Assembly: GCF_007748035.1 (NCBI RefSeq)
Contig: NZ_CP036278.1
Location: 124,001 to 188,000, forward strand
Direction of reading: 5' to 3'
Length of the DNA stretch: 64,000 bases
Origin: Aeoliella mucimassa
GTDB lineage: Bacteria; Planctomycetota; Planctomycetia; Pirellulales; Lacipirellulaceae
The position numbers and the translations under genes are program-made. The first letter of the stretch is position 1; every line of letters starts with the position of its first letter. Below, in pieces: positions 9,474 to 17,506 of this stretch. A model generated the notes under the pieces. That model ran no database searches, was not told the origin of the DNA, and saw only the letters and a program-made list of their open reading frames with translations.

Positions 9474-9496
9474 AAAATCCCTATCTAAGGGGTTTT
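9474..9496 (+). terminator. Terminator after the small PEP-CTERM gene
   Basis: AAAATCCCT (9474-9482) pairs with AGGGGTTTT (9488-9496) over nine pairs with a five-base loop, and CTTT follows. It sits 59 bases after the stop codon. Confidence 0.6.
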
Positions 9497-9819
9497 CTTT
9501 CCCCTAGCTCGAGAGTAGTGTGGGGACAATCTCTTGAATCGATACTCCGTGGGTGGTGCACTGCTGCCTGCGGATAAACCGCATAACTGCGGTGTCTTTC
9601 CCCGAATACCGCAGTTTCTGCGAGGCTTTCGTGTCCCCCCTACGCGAGAGCCTCGCCCCTTTTTATGCGGAAATTCAAGCCACTGGTGCGCTAGCTGTGG
9701 ATGCCCGTGGGACGACGGAAGTGCTACCCACCGCACATCTCTAAGCTATAGAATACTTGAGTATCGTAAATCGACTCCGATTTGCTTGGAATCTTTCACC
9801 CACGACTGGAGTATTCGAA
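9497..9819 (+). promoter_or_regulatory. Leader region before the Ni-SOD gene with two tandem hairpins
   Basis: No gene is supported in this stretch. Two hairpins follow one another: arms 9585-9593/9608-9616 (nine pairs, AACTGCGGT with ACCGCAGTT), then arms 9620-9627/9649-9656 (eight pairs, GCGAGGCT with AGCCTCGC) followed by CCCTTTTT. The second resembles an intrinsic terminator located about 160 bases before the Ni-SOD start. An antiterminator/terminator arrangement is possible but unproven; they could equally be the end of an unseen small RNA. Confidence 0.4.
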
Positions 9820-10392
9820 ATGAAGACACGCTTCATGCTATTTGCCGCCGCCCTGATCATGTCGCTTCCTACCGCTGGCCGGGTGCTGGCTCACTGCCAA
9901 GTGCCTTGCGGCATCTATGGCGACGAACGCCGCTTTGAGGAAATGCTGGAAGATACCCAGACCATCGCCAAGGCGATTACTCAAATCAAAGAACTCTCGG
10001 GCACCCACGACGCGAATGGCCACAATCAGTTGGCTCGTTGGGTAAGCACCAAGGAAGCCCACGCCAGCAACATCCAAGAGATTATTGGTCAGTACTTCCT
10101 GGCCCAGCGCATCAAGTCTGACAAGGAGAACTACGTCGATCAGCTCAAAGCGGCTCACGGCGTGATTGTAGCGGCCATGAAGTGCAAGCAGTCGGCCGAG
10201 CCCGCCACGGCCAAGGCCCTGGAGGAAGCGATTCACGACCTGTACCGCGCTTACGAAGGTAAGGAACCGGTACTAGGCGAAGCCGAGCACGCGGCTACCC
10301 ACGCGGTGACAACTGCCGTGGAAGCCGCTCACGAAGCCCATGCCGAACACAGCCACGAGGCTGGGCACGATCACGAACACGCTGCTCACTAA
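9820..10392 (+). CDS. sodN: Nickel superoxide dismutase homologue, exported, with His-rich tail
   Basis: The product is 190 residues. A signal peptide (residues 1-24, ending RVLA) precedes HCQVPCGIY, which matches the Ni-SOD nickel hook (His1, Cys2, Pro5, Cys6, Gly7, Tyr9). Predicted cleavage places His25 exactly at the mature N-terminus, where its amine and imidazole are needed to bind nickel. The helical body fits the four-helix-bundle subunit. The last ~36 residues contain ten histidines, absent from classical Ni-SOD, and could hold or store nickel. No sodX-type protease gene is adjacent, consistent with maturation by signal peptidase. Expected reaction: dismutation of superoxide outside the cytoplasmic membrane. 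The frame reaches back to 9757, but 9820 starts the signal peptide. Confidence 0.82.
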   Translation: MKTRFMLFAAALIMSLPTAGRVLAHCQVPCGIYGDERRFEEMLEDTQTIAKAITQIKELSGTHDANGHNQLARWVSTKEAHASNIQEIIGQYFLAQRIKSDKENYVDQLKAAHGVIVAAMKCKQSAEPATAKALEEAIHDLYRAYEGKEPVLGEAEHAATHAVTTAVEAAHEAHAEHSHEAGHDHEHAAH

Positions 10393-10428
10393 ATCAAGTA
10401 GCAAGCAGCGTGTTCGTTGAGCGTTTGC

Positions 10429-11355
10429 TTAGCGATTTCCGAACAAGCCAGCGGGCAGGTGCGGCGGTGTGTCGCCCAGTTCGCTGGCTTTTTTGCGTTG
10501 TTGGAATCCAGCGTTGCGGTTATGGCTGGTGCCGTTGGTGGTCGGAATCACCGAGGCTTGAGCCGGCTGGCTGGCCTGCGAGCGGCTGTCGGTCGCTGCG
10601 GCTGGTACTACCATCGAAGCGGTGGCTACTTCGTAGCGAGGCCGTGCGACTGCTGGCTGCGGTGCAGCCGGACGTGCAGATTGCATGCTAAACGGCAATT
10701 GCGGCGGTGCGTCGCGATTGGTCTTCGTGAGCGTGGTGCTGGCCGGCGGCAGAATCATGCCCGAGTCGAACAGTCCGCTGGGAGCCGCAGGTGGTTGGCC
10801 AAAAGGCAGTCCGCTACCAGGATTTTCGGCCGGAGCGGCTGGCTGACCCGGCAAGGCTGGTCCATCATCGCCAGGACCGCCGAATGGCAGCGAGTCTTCC
10901 ATGAACGCGGGACGCGGTGGTTGCAGCGGATTCGGCTCAGCCGCAGGAGCTGGACGATTTGGCCGAGCCGGGCGAGCATCGGTATCAAACTCTTCGTTGG
11001 TCGGCAGATCCATACCTTCGTCGGTGGCGGCCGGCTCGTCAGGCGTCGGCTCCAAGGCCTCGACCTTAGGTGGAGCCATCTTGTCTTCCGCTTCGGGTGC
11101 CGGATGTTTGTTGGGCCCAATAATGCCGGAACCCACCGGAGCTTCTTCGCCGGGTTGCGACTGTCCGGTCGTGGTGCCAGGCCAAGGCCGCCATTTCGTC
11201 TTGGTGTAACCCCAAGTCGGACGTTCTGGAGTGCAAACTCCTTCAGGCGAGCAAGGGGGTGGCGTAGGCTGACCGATGGGGGCGGCCAGCAAGCTGGCTG
11301 TAGCAACCCAAGGGACCAAAGCGGCACCAATTCTACGAAGACAGCGGGTAGTCAT
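10429..11355 (-). CDS. Proline-rich secreted protein of unknown function
   Basis: The product is about 308 residues. It has a signal peptide (RRIGAALVPWVATASLLAA), then PPCSPEGVCTPERPTWGYTKTKWRPWPG, a G-Y-x-x-T-x-W-R-x-W/F-P motif that I associate with planctomycete exported proteins of unknown role. The remainder is low-complexity, rich in Pro, Ala and Asp, with no recognisable domain. The ATG at 11355 is chosen because it begins the signal peptide and a GGAA lies upstream; the frame is open to 11439. It follows the Wza-like gene on the same strand after a hairpin. Confidence 0.6.
   Translation of the reverse strand: MTTRCLRRIGAALVPWVATASLLAAPIGQPTPPPCSPEGVCTPERPTWGYTKTKWRPWPGTTTGQSQPGEEAPVGSGIIGPNKHPAPEAEDKMAPPKVEALEPTPDEPAATDEGMDLPTNEEFDTDARPARPNRPAPAAEPNPLQPPRPAFMEDSLPFGGPGDDGPALPGQPAAPAENPGSGLPFGQPPAAPSGLFDSGMILPPASTTLTKTNRDAPPQLPFSMQSARPAAPQPAVARPRYEVATASMVVPAAATDSRSQASQPAQASVIPTTNGTSHNRNAGFQQRKKASELGDTPPHLPAGLFGNR
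10445..10494 (+). terminator. Terminator for the Ni-SOD gene
   Basis: AAGCCAGCG (10445-10453) pairs with CGCTGGCTT (10482-10490) and a run of T follows. It overlaps the last codons of the convergent proline-rich gene. Confidence 0.65.
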
Positions 11356-11427
11356 CGATCGAGTTCCTTCGCTTACATCGGGGCGTCTGGCGGATGCAGT
11401 GGCTCGCCAGGTTGGTATTCGAATCAG

Positions 11428-11459
11428 GCCACCCCGCACGACCCTGCGGGCGGGGTGGC
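11428..11459. terminator. Strong hairpin between the Wza-like and proline-rich genes
   Basis: GCCACCCCGC (11428-11437) pairs perfectly with GCGGGGTGGC (11450-11459). On the minus strand it lies 27 bases past the Wza-like stop but has only a weak T-tract; on the plus strand TCTAGTTTT follows. It probably separates the two minus-strand genes. Confidence 0.5.
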
Positions 11460-11485
11460 TCTAGTTTTAACACAGTTTCGCGTCG

Positions 11486-12550
11486 TTAGTTCAGTGAGCC
11501 TAAGCCGTACCGGGTAATTCGGTTGAGCGTGGCAGTACCGAGCGAGACGAAGCCGAACACACGTTCCATGGGCTGCGTGAATCGCGACAGCACCCCGTCG
11601 AACTTACGCATTCTGTCCTCGGCGATGAACAAGCGGTCGCCAGGCAGCAGTTGGTAGTTGGTTTCGGTCACCGCCCCTTGGGTGATGCCTTCGTAGTCGA
11701 CTTCGAGAATCTGCTCGCAATCCATGCCAGGTTGGGCAGGGCGGGCGATGTAGATTCGCGTGCTCGAAAGCTGGCTCAAACCGCCGATCGAGGCAATCGC
11801 GTCGAGCACCGTGTCGTTGCCCGTGATGGGGGCCGTCACGATGTTGTCGCCGAACCCAGCACCCTGAGTGATGATGTAGTATTTCTTGCTGTTGTAGCTG
11901 AAGATGTCGACCACCACTTCGGGGTCCACCAGGTACTCCGACAGCTTCTCTTCAATGCGAGCCTTGGCCTCTTCCACGGTGAGGCCGGTTACGTATACCG
12001 AACCGTAGGTGCCGAGATTCACGCGGCCGTCCATACCGACGAGGTGCTCGCCGACAATCTGCTGAGCCCCGGCCGATACGCCGAGCGACACCGACACTTC
12101 CACGCCGGGGTAGAGCTGCGACAGGTGGCGGCGAATCGATTCCTGAGCGTCGTCGATCGTCTGATTGGCGACTTCCACGCGGCCGTAGCTGGGGCCGAGG
12201 TCGATCTTGCCCTCGGGGTCCACAAAGTAGGCGTTGCCGATGGGATCGCGCTGATCGTCCGCACCAATGGCACGCACTAGCAGACCATCGAACGGTTCGA
12301 TGACGTGGGGCGGCTTGGGCACGATTTTCACCGCGTTAATCAGTAGAATATCGGGTGGTTCGATCACGTAAGGTGGCAAAGTCACCATGTCCTTCTCGCG
12401 GCCAGCCGGATTCACCGGGGGGCCTTGGACCGGGTTCATGGGGAACGGTTCGCGTGGTGCCATAAAAGCGGTACACCCGGTGGTCGCAAGAACCAGAAGC
12501 CCGAGGGCGGCCATCAATGGGCGGCGATAGGAAAAGTGGATGTTCGTCAT
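11486..12550 (-). CDS. Wza-like polysaccharide export lipoprotein
   Basis: The product is 354 residues. The N-terminus is a lipoprotein signal (LMAALGLLVLATTGC) with lipid attachment at that Cys, so it is likely anchored in the outer membrane. A YVIEPPDILLINAV segment starts the poly-export domain, and SLBB-type repeats follow around GQHxVG-like EHLVGMDGRVNLG and the ITQGAGFGDNIV stretch. It would form the outer-membrane channel for an exported polysaccharide. The frame is open to 12859, but the lipoprotein signal fixes the ATG at 12550. It is divergent from the exosortase and Wzc-like genes. Confidence 0.9.
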   Translation of the reverse strand: MTNIHFSYRRPLMAALGLLVLATTGCTAFMAPREPFPMNPVQGPPVNPAGREKDMVTLPPYVIEPPDILLINAVKIVPKPPHVIEPFDGLLVRAIGADDQRDPIGNAYFVDPEGKIDLGPSYGRVEVANQTIDDAQESIRRHLSQLYPGVEVSVSLGVSAGAQQIVGEHLVGMDGRVNLGTYGSVYVTGLTVEEAKARIEEKLSEYLVDPEVVVDIFSYNSKKYYIITQGAGFGDNIVTAPITGNDTVLDAIASIGGLSQLSSTRIYIARPAQPGMDCEQILEVDYEGITQGAVTETNYQLLPGDRLFIAEDRMRKFDGVLSRFTQPMERVFGFVSLGTATLNRITRYGLGSLN

Positions 12551-13457
12551 GGCCCCGTTTGCCTGTGGAAAAGGTGATTCTGCGTGAGGAGCGTGTTTTC
12601 GCGCCTGCAACAGTTCATGCGCAGGTGGGTCAATTCGACCGGCATAGTCGTCACATTCGTAATAATCGGTAGAGTCGCTCGCCAACTTTGCCTGCGATTC
12701 GGAAATCGCCACGATTCGAACGAAAGTTGTTTTTGCTAGCAGCCGGTGTGGTGGCAAAGAATTGCGGCAGATTCCCGCGAACCATCCGCTTGTGGGCTGC
12801 GTAACCAACAACCGGGCCACGGTACAGCCGCGATAATTGGCACGGCTGGCAAGCGGCAAAGATTAATAAAGCACGCTGTGCCGCTGCCTGCAGGCTCGTA
12901 GATCCCCGTTTCGTCGACCGGAAACACTTACTTTTCCACTGGATTGTGGCCTCTTCTCCCCGGAACGAGCACCATGCGACACCCGCTGTTCGACCGTTTT
13001 CCGCTGTTTGACAGAATTTTGCACCCCGCTTATCTTCAATTTCAACGCGACCGTTCCCAGGATCTACCCTTAGGGTGGGTAGATCGAGTCTGTCGATGGA
13101 TCTGGGGAGTGTTGCCTTCTCAGCGAGCAGGCTCGGGATTCGCCCCTTGGCGGTTCCCAGCGGGCTTGGTCCCGTTGACCCTGGTAGCCTTACCAGTGGT
13201 AGAGTCCAGGAAGACGGAACTTGCCTCGCGGACACCCAATTGGGGTCGAATCGAACGATGGGAGATATCGTTCGGCGAGGCCCACCAACGGCCGGCTACC
13301 CGGCGGGATGGTCCTGTTACGAGAGGCCCAGAATCGCCGCGGAGTTCGACCCAGAAACAACATTAGCCAATTTACACCCTTGTTTACGCAGCAAGGGTGA
13401 AATCATTGCGATACCCGTCATCCAGTCCCCAACGTTCAGACTCTCTCTTTTACCACT
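12551..13457. promoter_or_regulatory. 0.9-kb intergenic region with a cluster of hairpins before the exosortase gene
   Basis: No protein-like frame is present. Between about 13060 and 13320 several stems occur in close succession: GATCTACCC with GGGTAGATC (about 13060-13085, nine pairs), CTGGTA with TACCAG (about 13180-13196), and CGAACGAT with ATCGTTCG (about 13252-13275). This density suggests a structured RNA, either the 5' leader of the exosortase mRNA or an independent small RNA. I could not match it to a known riboswitch, RNase P, SRP, 6S or tmRNA pattern. Divergent promoters for the Wza-like and exosortase genes should also lie here. Confidence 0.45.
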
Positions 13458-14600
13458 ATGAGCAGCACCTCGGTTCCTCAAGGCGTCAGTTTCATCGGCA
13501 ATTCGTCGGAGTTGCAGCCCCAATCTCCTGCCGATCAGCGTTGGAGTTTGGTCGCTCTGTTGACCGGCATGGCTTTGTTGATTGGGATCTATTGGAATAG
13601 CTTCACGATTGTCAAAGACTTCTGGCTCGACGACACCTACTCGCACGGGTGGATAATCCCGCTGCTAGCGATTTTTCTGATGTGGTGCCAGCGTAAGCCG
13701 TTGGGGGGGGCGATTGATCGCGACCAGGAAAACAAAAACATGATGATCGTGGGGGTGCCGCTGGCGGTATCCCTGACCGTTTACATGCTGGGGTTCCACG
13801 CCATTGGCTGGGTGCTGTATGCCGTTTCGTTGCTCATTTGCCTGGGGGTCGTCTTCCGGTTCCACGAGTTCGAGGTATTCGGGCCAATGGACCGCTGGAT
13901 CGGCGCAGGGCTGGTGATGGTCTCCCTGGCCATACGGCTCTTCGGGACCTACCGAGATAATCTGCCGATCGACCGGTATACCTTCCTGCCAGCGATGGTC
14001 GGGGTGTTCTTGATGGTCGGGGGCATGCCGCTGATTCGGCGGATGTGGGCCTCGATCCTGTTTCTCTTCTTTATGATGCCGATTCCTTCGATCGTAGAAG
14101 GAAAGCTGCTGTGGAGTTTGCAGCGTGTCGCTGCGATGGCCAGCACGACGATTCTGCAGGTGCTCGGCGTTATCGCCCACCGCACTGGTTCGCAGATTCA
14201 CGTCGATGGGCTCGAGCAGACGCTGGAAGTAGTCGGTGCGTGTGCTGGCATGCGAATGGTCACCATCTTTTCGGCCATGGTCATTGCACTGGTGCTGATT
14301 ATCGAACGTCCCTGGTGGGAGAAGCTGATCCTGCTGATCAGCGCGCTGCCGATTGCCATTATTACCAATGTGATCCGCATTACTGCTACCGCCTTGCTTT
14401 ACCTGGCGGTGGAGCACTCGGCGGAGAAGGAATTCTGGCATCAAGTCATTCACGACTGGGCCGGGCTTGCCATGATCGGCGTGGCCTTCGGCATCATGTG
14501 GTTTGAATACAAGGTCCTTTCGTGGTTGTTTGTCGAGGAGTCGGGCGACGCCTTGCACTCGATGAATGTCCCCGGCGGTGTTCCCACGGCCAGGTCCTAA
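13458..14600 (+). CDS. xrt: Exosortase (planctomycete type)
   Basis: The product is 380 residues with about eight to ten hydrophobic segments. The three catalytic positions of exosortases are visible: Cys in EVVGACAGMRM (~residue 260), Arg in ITNVIRITATAL (~300) and His in VIHDWAGLAMIG (~336). Exosortases are inner-membrane proteases/transpeptidases that process the C-terminal PEP-CTERM signal of exported proteins. The early DTYSHGWIIPLL motif is typical. It fits the planctomycete XrtU group by context, though I cannot assign the subtype surely. It is followed 232 bases later by a Wzc-like gene and opposed by a Wza-like gene, the usual coupling of sorting with exopolysaccharide. Confidence 0.92.
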   Translation: MSSTSVPQGVSFIGNSSELQPQSPADQRWSLVALLTGMALLIGIYWNSFTIVKDFWLDDTYSHGWIIPLLAIFLMWCQRKPLGGAIDRDQENKNMMIVGVPLAVSLTVYMLGFHAIGWVLYAVSLLICLGVVFRFHEFEVFGPMDRWIGAGLVMVSLAIRLFGTYRDNLPIDRYTFLPAMVGVFLMVGGMPLIRRMWASILFLFFMMPIPSIVEGKLLWSLQRVAAMASTTILQVLGVIAHRTGSQIHVDGLEQTLEVVGACAGMRMVTIFSAMVIALVLIIERPWWEKLILLISALPIAIITNVIRITATALLYLAVEHSAEKEFWHQVIHDWAGLAMIGVAFGIMWFEYKVLSWLFVEESGDALHSMNVPGGVPTARS

Positions 14601-14832
14601 CTGCCCCGCGGGGTGTTGAATAAATGCCACAGGAGGTGGAAGTTTGGCAACATCTGCAGGCCATTGCTGGTTCCTGACCAATGATTGAAAGCCCTAATTC
14701 TCGGCGTTTAGAGAAGTTTCGAGAGTTTGGCTTCAAACTTGCTTTGTAACCAACACCAACGCAGTCTCCGTTCTGCAAGCTTCGTACACACCTAGTCTCG
14801 GCAGCCATTACCCCTGAGGAGAGATTATCGCA

Positions 14833-17223
14833 ATGGCTAATCACGACCCAAACGCTTCCTCGATGGATGGCGGGAACTCACCGATGGTTCCTGCACCGAT
14901 GAACAAGAACGATGTTCAACAATCGCTGATGATTCAGCAACCGTATGCCAGCCCCAACTTTGTCCGCACTCCATCGGTAGTCACCGGGGGGATGGACGCC
15001 TCGGGGTTTGTTAACGCCTTGCGCCGGCGTTGGATGCTGGCCACCTTCATGGGCCTGCTGCTAGCAGGTGGTGTCGGTGCAGCACTGTTCTTCCTGTTCC
15101 CCGAGTCCGACACCGCTGTCGCTCGCTTTATTGTGCGAGCCGACACCATGACCATTATCGAAGGCCCCAAAAACATTAGTGGGGCGAGAGACTTCGATAT
15201 CTTTCGGGCGACTCAAGTTGCCCAAATGAAGAGCTTTAACGTGATTAACACGGCTCTTAGTAATCCCAGCATCACAAACAGCAAATTGCTTAACGAAGCG
15301 GATAATGCGGCGATGTGGCTGGCCGACAACATCGATGTACGCTTTGAAGGCGACAGCGAATTGATGCGGATCTCGCTGACCCAAAGCACTGGTAGCGATG
15401 GCGACGAAATGAGAGAAGAGCTACGCAATATCGTGAATGCGATGTGCGACGCCTACAAAGAGCAAGTGGTGACCAAGAATCGCTACGAACGTAGCGAAAT
15501 CCGTGAAACCCTGATTGGTACCTTCAAGGAACTGAACGAAGATATTCGTGATAAGTGGGAAGAGTATCGCACGATTGCGAACGACTTGGGTATTGCAGCC
15601 GACGGTCAGTACGATCCTTCGGTGCGGATGCTTTTTGAGCAGCTCACCGCCAAGTTGAAAGAGCGACGCGACCTGGAGGAGCAGATTCGAGGGATTCAAC
15701 TCGAATACGCTCGCTGGAAGTCGTTTAAAGACAATCCTGATCTCAAAGAGCAGAACATCATTGCCCAGGTTTCCGCGGATGAAAACATCCTGATGATGGA
15801 ACAGGAACTGTTGTACCTGCAGATGCAAAAGCGGGACGCCGAGAAGCGTTCGCGAGGTCGGATGAACTCCGAAGTGCAGCGTGTCCAAACTCAGATCGAT
15901 CAGCAGAACCAATTGATTCAACGGGAACGTGCTCAATTGCGTCAGCAAATCGAACAACAAATGGCCAACGCTCCCGATATCGAGTTGGCTCTCTACACTC
16001 AAGAGTTTAATCGCCAGCTTCAAGTACTCGGTGGACGCCTGCAGCAGCTCAAGGATGGCTACGATGTACCTTCGAAAGATGGTGAAGTGATTCGCGAGTT
16101 GGGTATCTCCGAGATTGTCACCGAACTCGAAGCCAAGGCCCAAGGCTCCACCGAATTGGTGGTTCGCGAAGCCGAAATCAAGCAGCTTGAACAAGTGGCC
16201 GAAGACCTTGGCCGCCGTATTCAAGCTTGGGAAATCGAAGAGAAAGCCGAAGAGCGAATTGAGCTGTACGAAAGTGCCTACATTTTGCCAGGCATCAATA
16301 AGCTGCAGCACTATGCGATCACTGGTATCGGTAGCCTGGCCACCTTGGTGGTCGCCTGCCTGGGCATTGCTTACCTTGAGTTCCTTGGTCGTCGCCTGAA
16401 TGGCCCGAAGCAAGTGGACGAAGGTCTTGGCATCCGCGTGGTCGGTACCCTGCCAAAGCTCAAGGCACGTCATCAGGCTCAGATCACCGAATCGATCGAC
16501 AGTGTGCGTACCGCACTCATGCACGAATCGAGCTCCAAGCAGCGGCAAGTGGTGATGATCACCAGCCCGCGAGCGATGGAAGGTCGTACGACGGTCGCCA
16601 GCCAACTGGCTGGTAGCTTGGCTCGTGCCGGTCGTCGCACCTTGCTGATCGACGGCGACCTGCGTCGTCCTGCGTTGCACTCGCTGTTCAACGTGCCGCT
16701 CGAAGATGGTTTGTGCGAAGTACTGCGTGCCGAGGCCGATGTGTCGGACGTGGTGCGAGCCACTTCGGCCGAAGGCCTGTGGCTGATGACCGCTGGTTAC
16801 TGCGACGCCGAAGCGGTGCACGCCATGGCCACCGACCAGATTCAACCGATCTTCGACAAGCTTCGTTCCGAATACGACTTTGTGATCATCGACGGTGCCC
16901 CGGTGCTCGGTTTGTCCGACTCGCTGATGATGGGCCAACACTGCGACGGTGCTCTGCTGAGCGTGTTGCGGGACCACACCACGGTGCCCGACATCTATCA
17001 GTCGAGCGAACTGCTCCGCAGCGTCGGCGTCCGCCTGATCGGCTCGGTCGTCAACGGTGTCTCGGCCAAGTCGGACCGACGTGTCAGCCACCTGCAAGTG
17101 GCCGCTCCGAAGTCGAATCGCAAGCAGATCAAGAGCAAGCCGGCCGAAGCTTCGGTCGCCAGCGAGCCCTCGGCTGCCAGCGACGATAATGACTTCGATT
17201 TTAGCGACCTGTCCGACGACTAA
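14833..17223 (+). CDS. Wzc-like polysaccharide chain-length / BY-kinase protein with degenerate P-loop
   Basis: The product is 796 residues: a cytoplasmic N-tail, first TM (~68-92), a long periplasmic coiled-coil Wzz-type region rich in Gln/Glu (~150-480), second TM (~495-515), then a MinD/BY-kinase-like domain. In that domain Walker A' is intact (LLIDGDLRRP) and a Walker-B-like FVIIDGAP is present. The P-loop reads SPRAMEGRTTVASQLA, where the expected GEGK[S/T] has Met for Gly and Arg for Lys. The C-tail (ending FDFSDLSDD) is acidic and has no tyrosine cluster. It may therefore control polymer length without normal autokinase activity. GGAGAG precedes the ATG. Confidence 0.88.
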   Translation: MANHDPNASSMDGGNSPMVPAPMNKNDVQQSLMIQQPYASPNFVRTPSVVTGGMDASGFVNALRRRWMLATFMGLLLAGGVGAALFFLFPESDTAVARFIVRADTMTIIEGPKNISGARDFDIFRATQVAQMKSFNVINTALSNPSITNSKLLNEADNAAMWLADNIDVRFEGDSELMRISLTQSTGSDGDEMREELRNIVNAMCDAYKEQVVTKNRYERSEIRETLIGTFKELNEDIRDKWEEYRTIANDLGIAADGQYDPSVRMLFEQLTAKLKERRDLEEQIRGIQLEYARWKSFKDNPDLKEQNIIAQVSADENILMMEQELLYLQMQKRDAEKRSRGRMNSEVQRVQTQIDQQNQLIQRERAQLRQQIEQQMANAPDIELALYTQEFNRQLQVLGGRLQQLKDGYDVPSKDGEVIRELGISEIVTELEAKAQGSTELVVREAEIKQLEQVAEDLGRRIQAWEIEEKAEERIELYESAYILPGINKLQHYAITGIGSLATLVVACLGIAYLEFLGRRLNGPKQVDEGLGIRVVGTLPKLKARHQAQITESIDSVRTALMHESSSKQRQVVMITSPRAMEGRTTVASQLAGSLARAGRRTLLIDGDLRRPALHSLFNVPLEDGLCEVLRAEADVSDVVRATSAEGLWLMTAGYCDAEAVHAMATDQIQPIFDKLRSEYDFVIIDGAPVLGLSDSLMMGQHCDGALLSVLRDHTTVPDIYQSSELLRSVGVRLIGSVVNGVSAKSDRRVSHLQVAAPKSNRKQIKSKPAEASVASEPSAASDDNDFDFSDLSDD

Positions 17224-17306
17224 CGAAAACGGTGTGTACTCGACTCGATCGGCTCGCCGGGTATTGCGGCGAGCCGGTCGGTGTCACCCAACGGAAACTC
17301 TCCTCA

Positions 17307-17361
17307 GCGGGGTTTCGATTCGGCGGCTTTTTGAGCCCCGAAGCGAAACCCCGCTTTTTTT
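17307..17361 (+). terminator. Strong terminator after the Wzc-like gene
   Basis: GCGGGGTTTCG (17307-17317) pairs with CGAAACCCCGC (17344-17354) and seven T follow. It ends the exosortase/Wzc-like transcription unit. Confidence 0.88.
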
Positions 17362-17506
17362 ATGGCCTGCCGAGGCCGGGGACAGCCAAAGCCTCGCAAT
17401 TCATAGATTCTGCGAAGTGGCTGGCCCGTTTTGGGGCTCGTGGGGTAGAATGCAGCTCTGACCACCTTTATCGCACATTTATCCTATTTTCAGATGGTCT
17501 GCTGCC

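Noticed and set aside
12651-13235. Frames in the exosortase upstream region (12651-13235 minus, 12944-13366 plus)
   Set aside because: No start-site signal, no domain, and overlapping strong RNA hairpins; treated as non-coding.
15421-17097. 558-residue open frame on the minus strand
   Set aside because: Antisense to the Wzc-like gene; it has no recognisable domains and His/Gln/Asp-rich composition typical of antisense frames in GC-rich genes.
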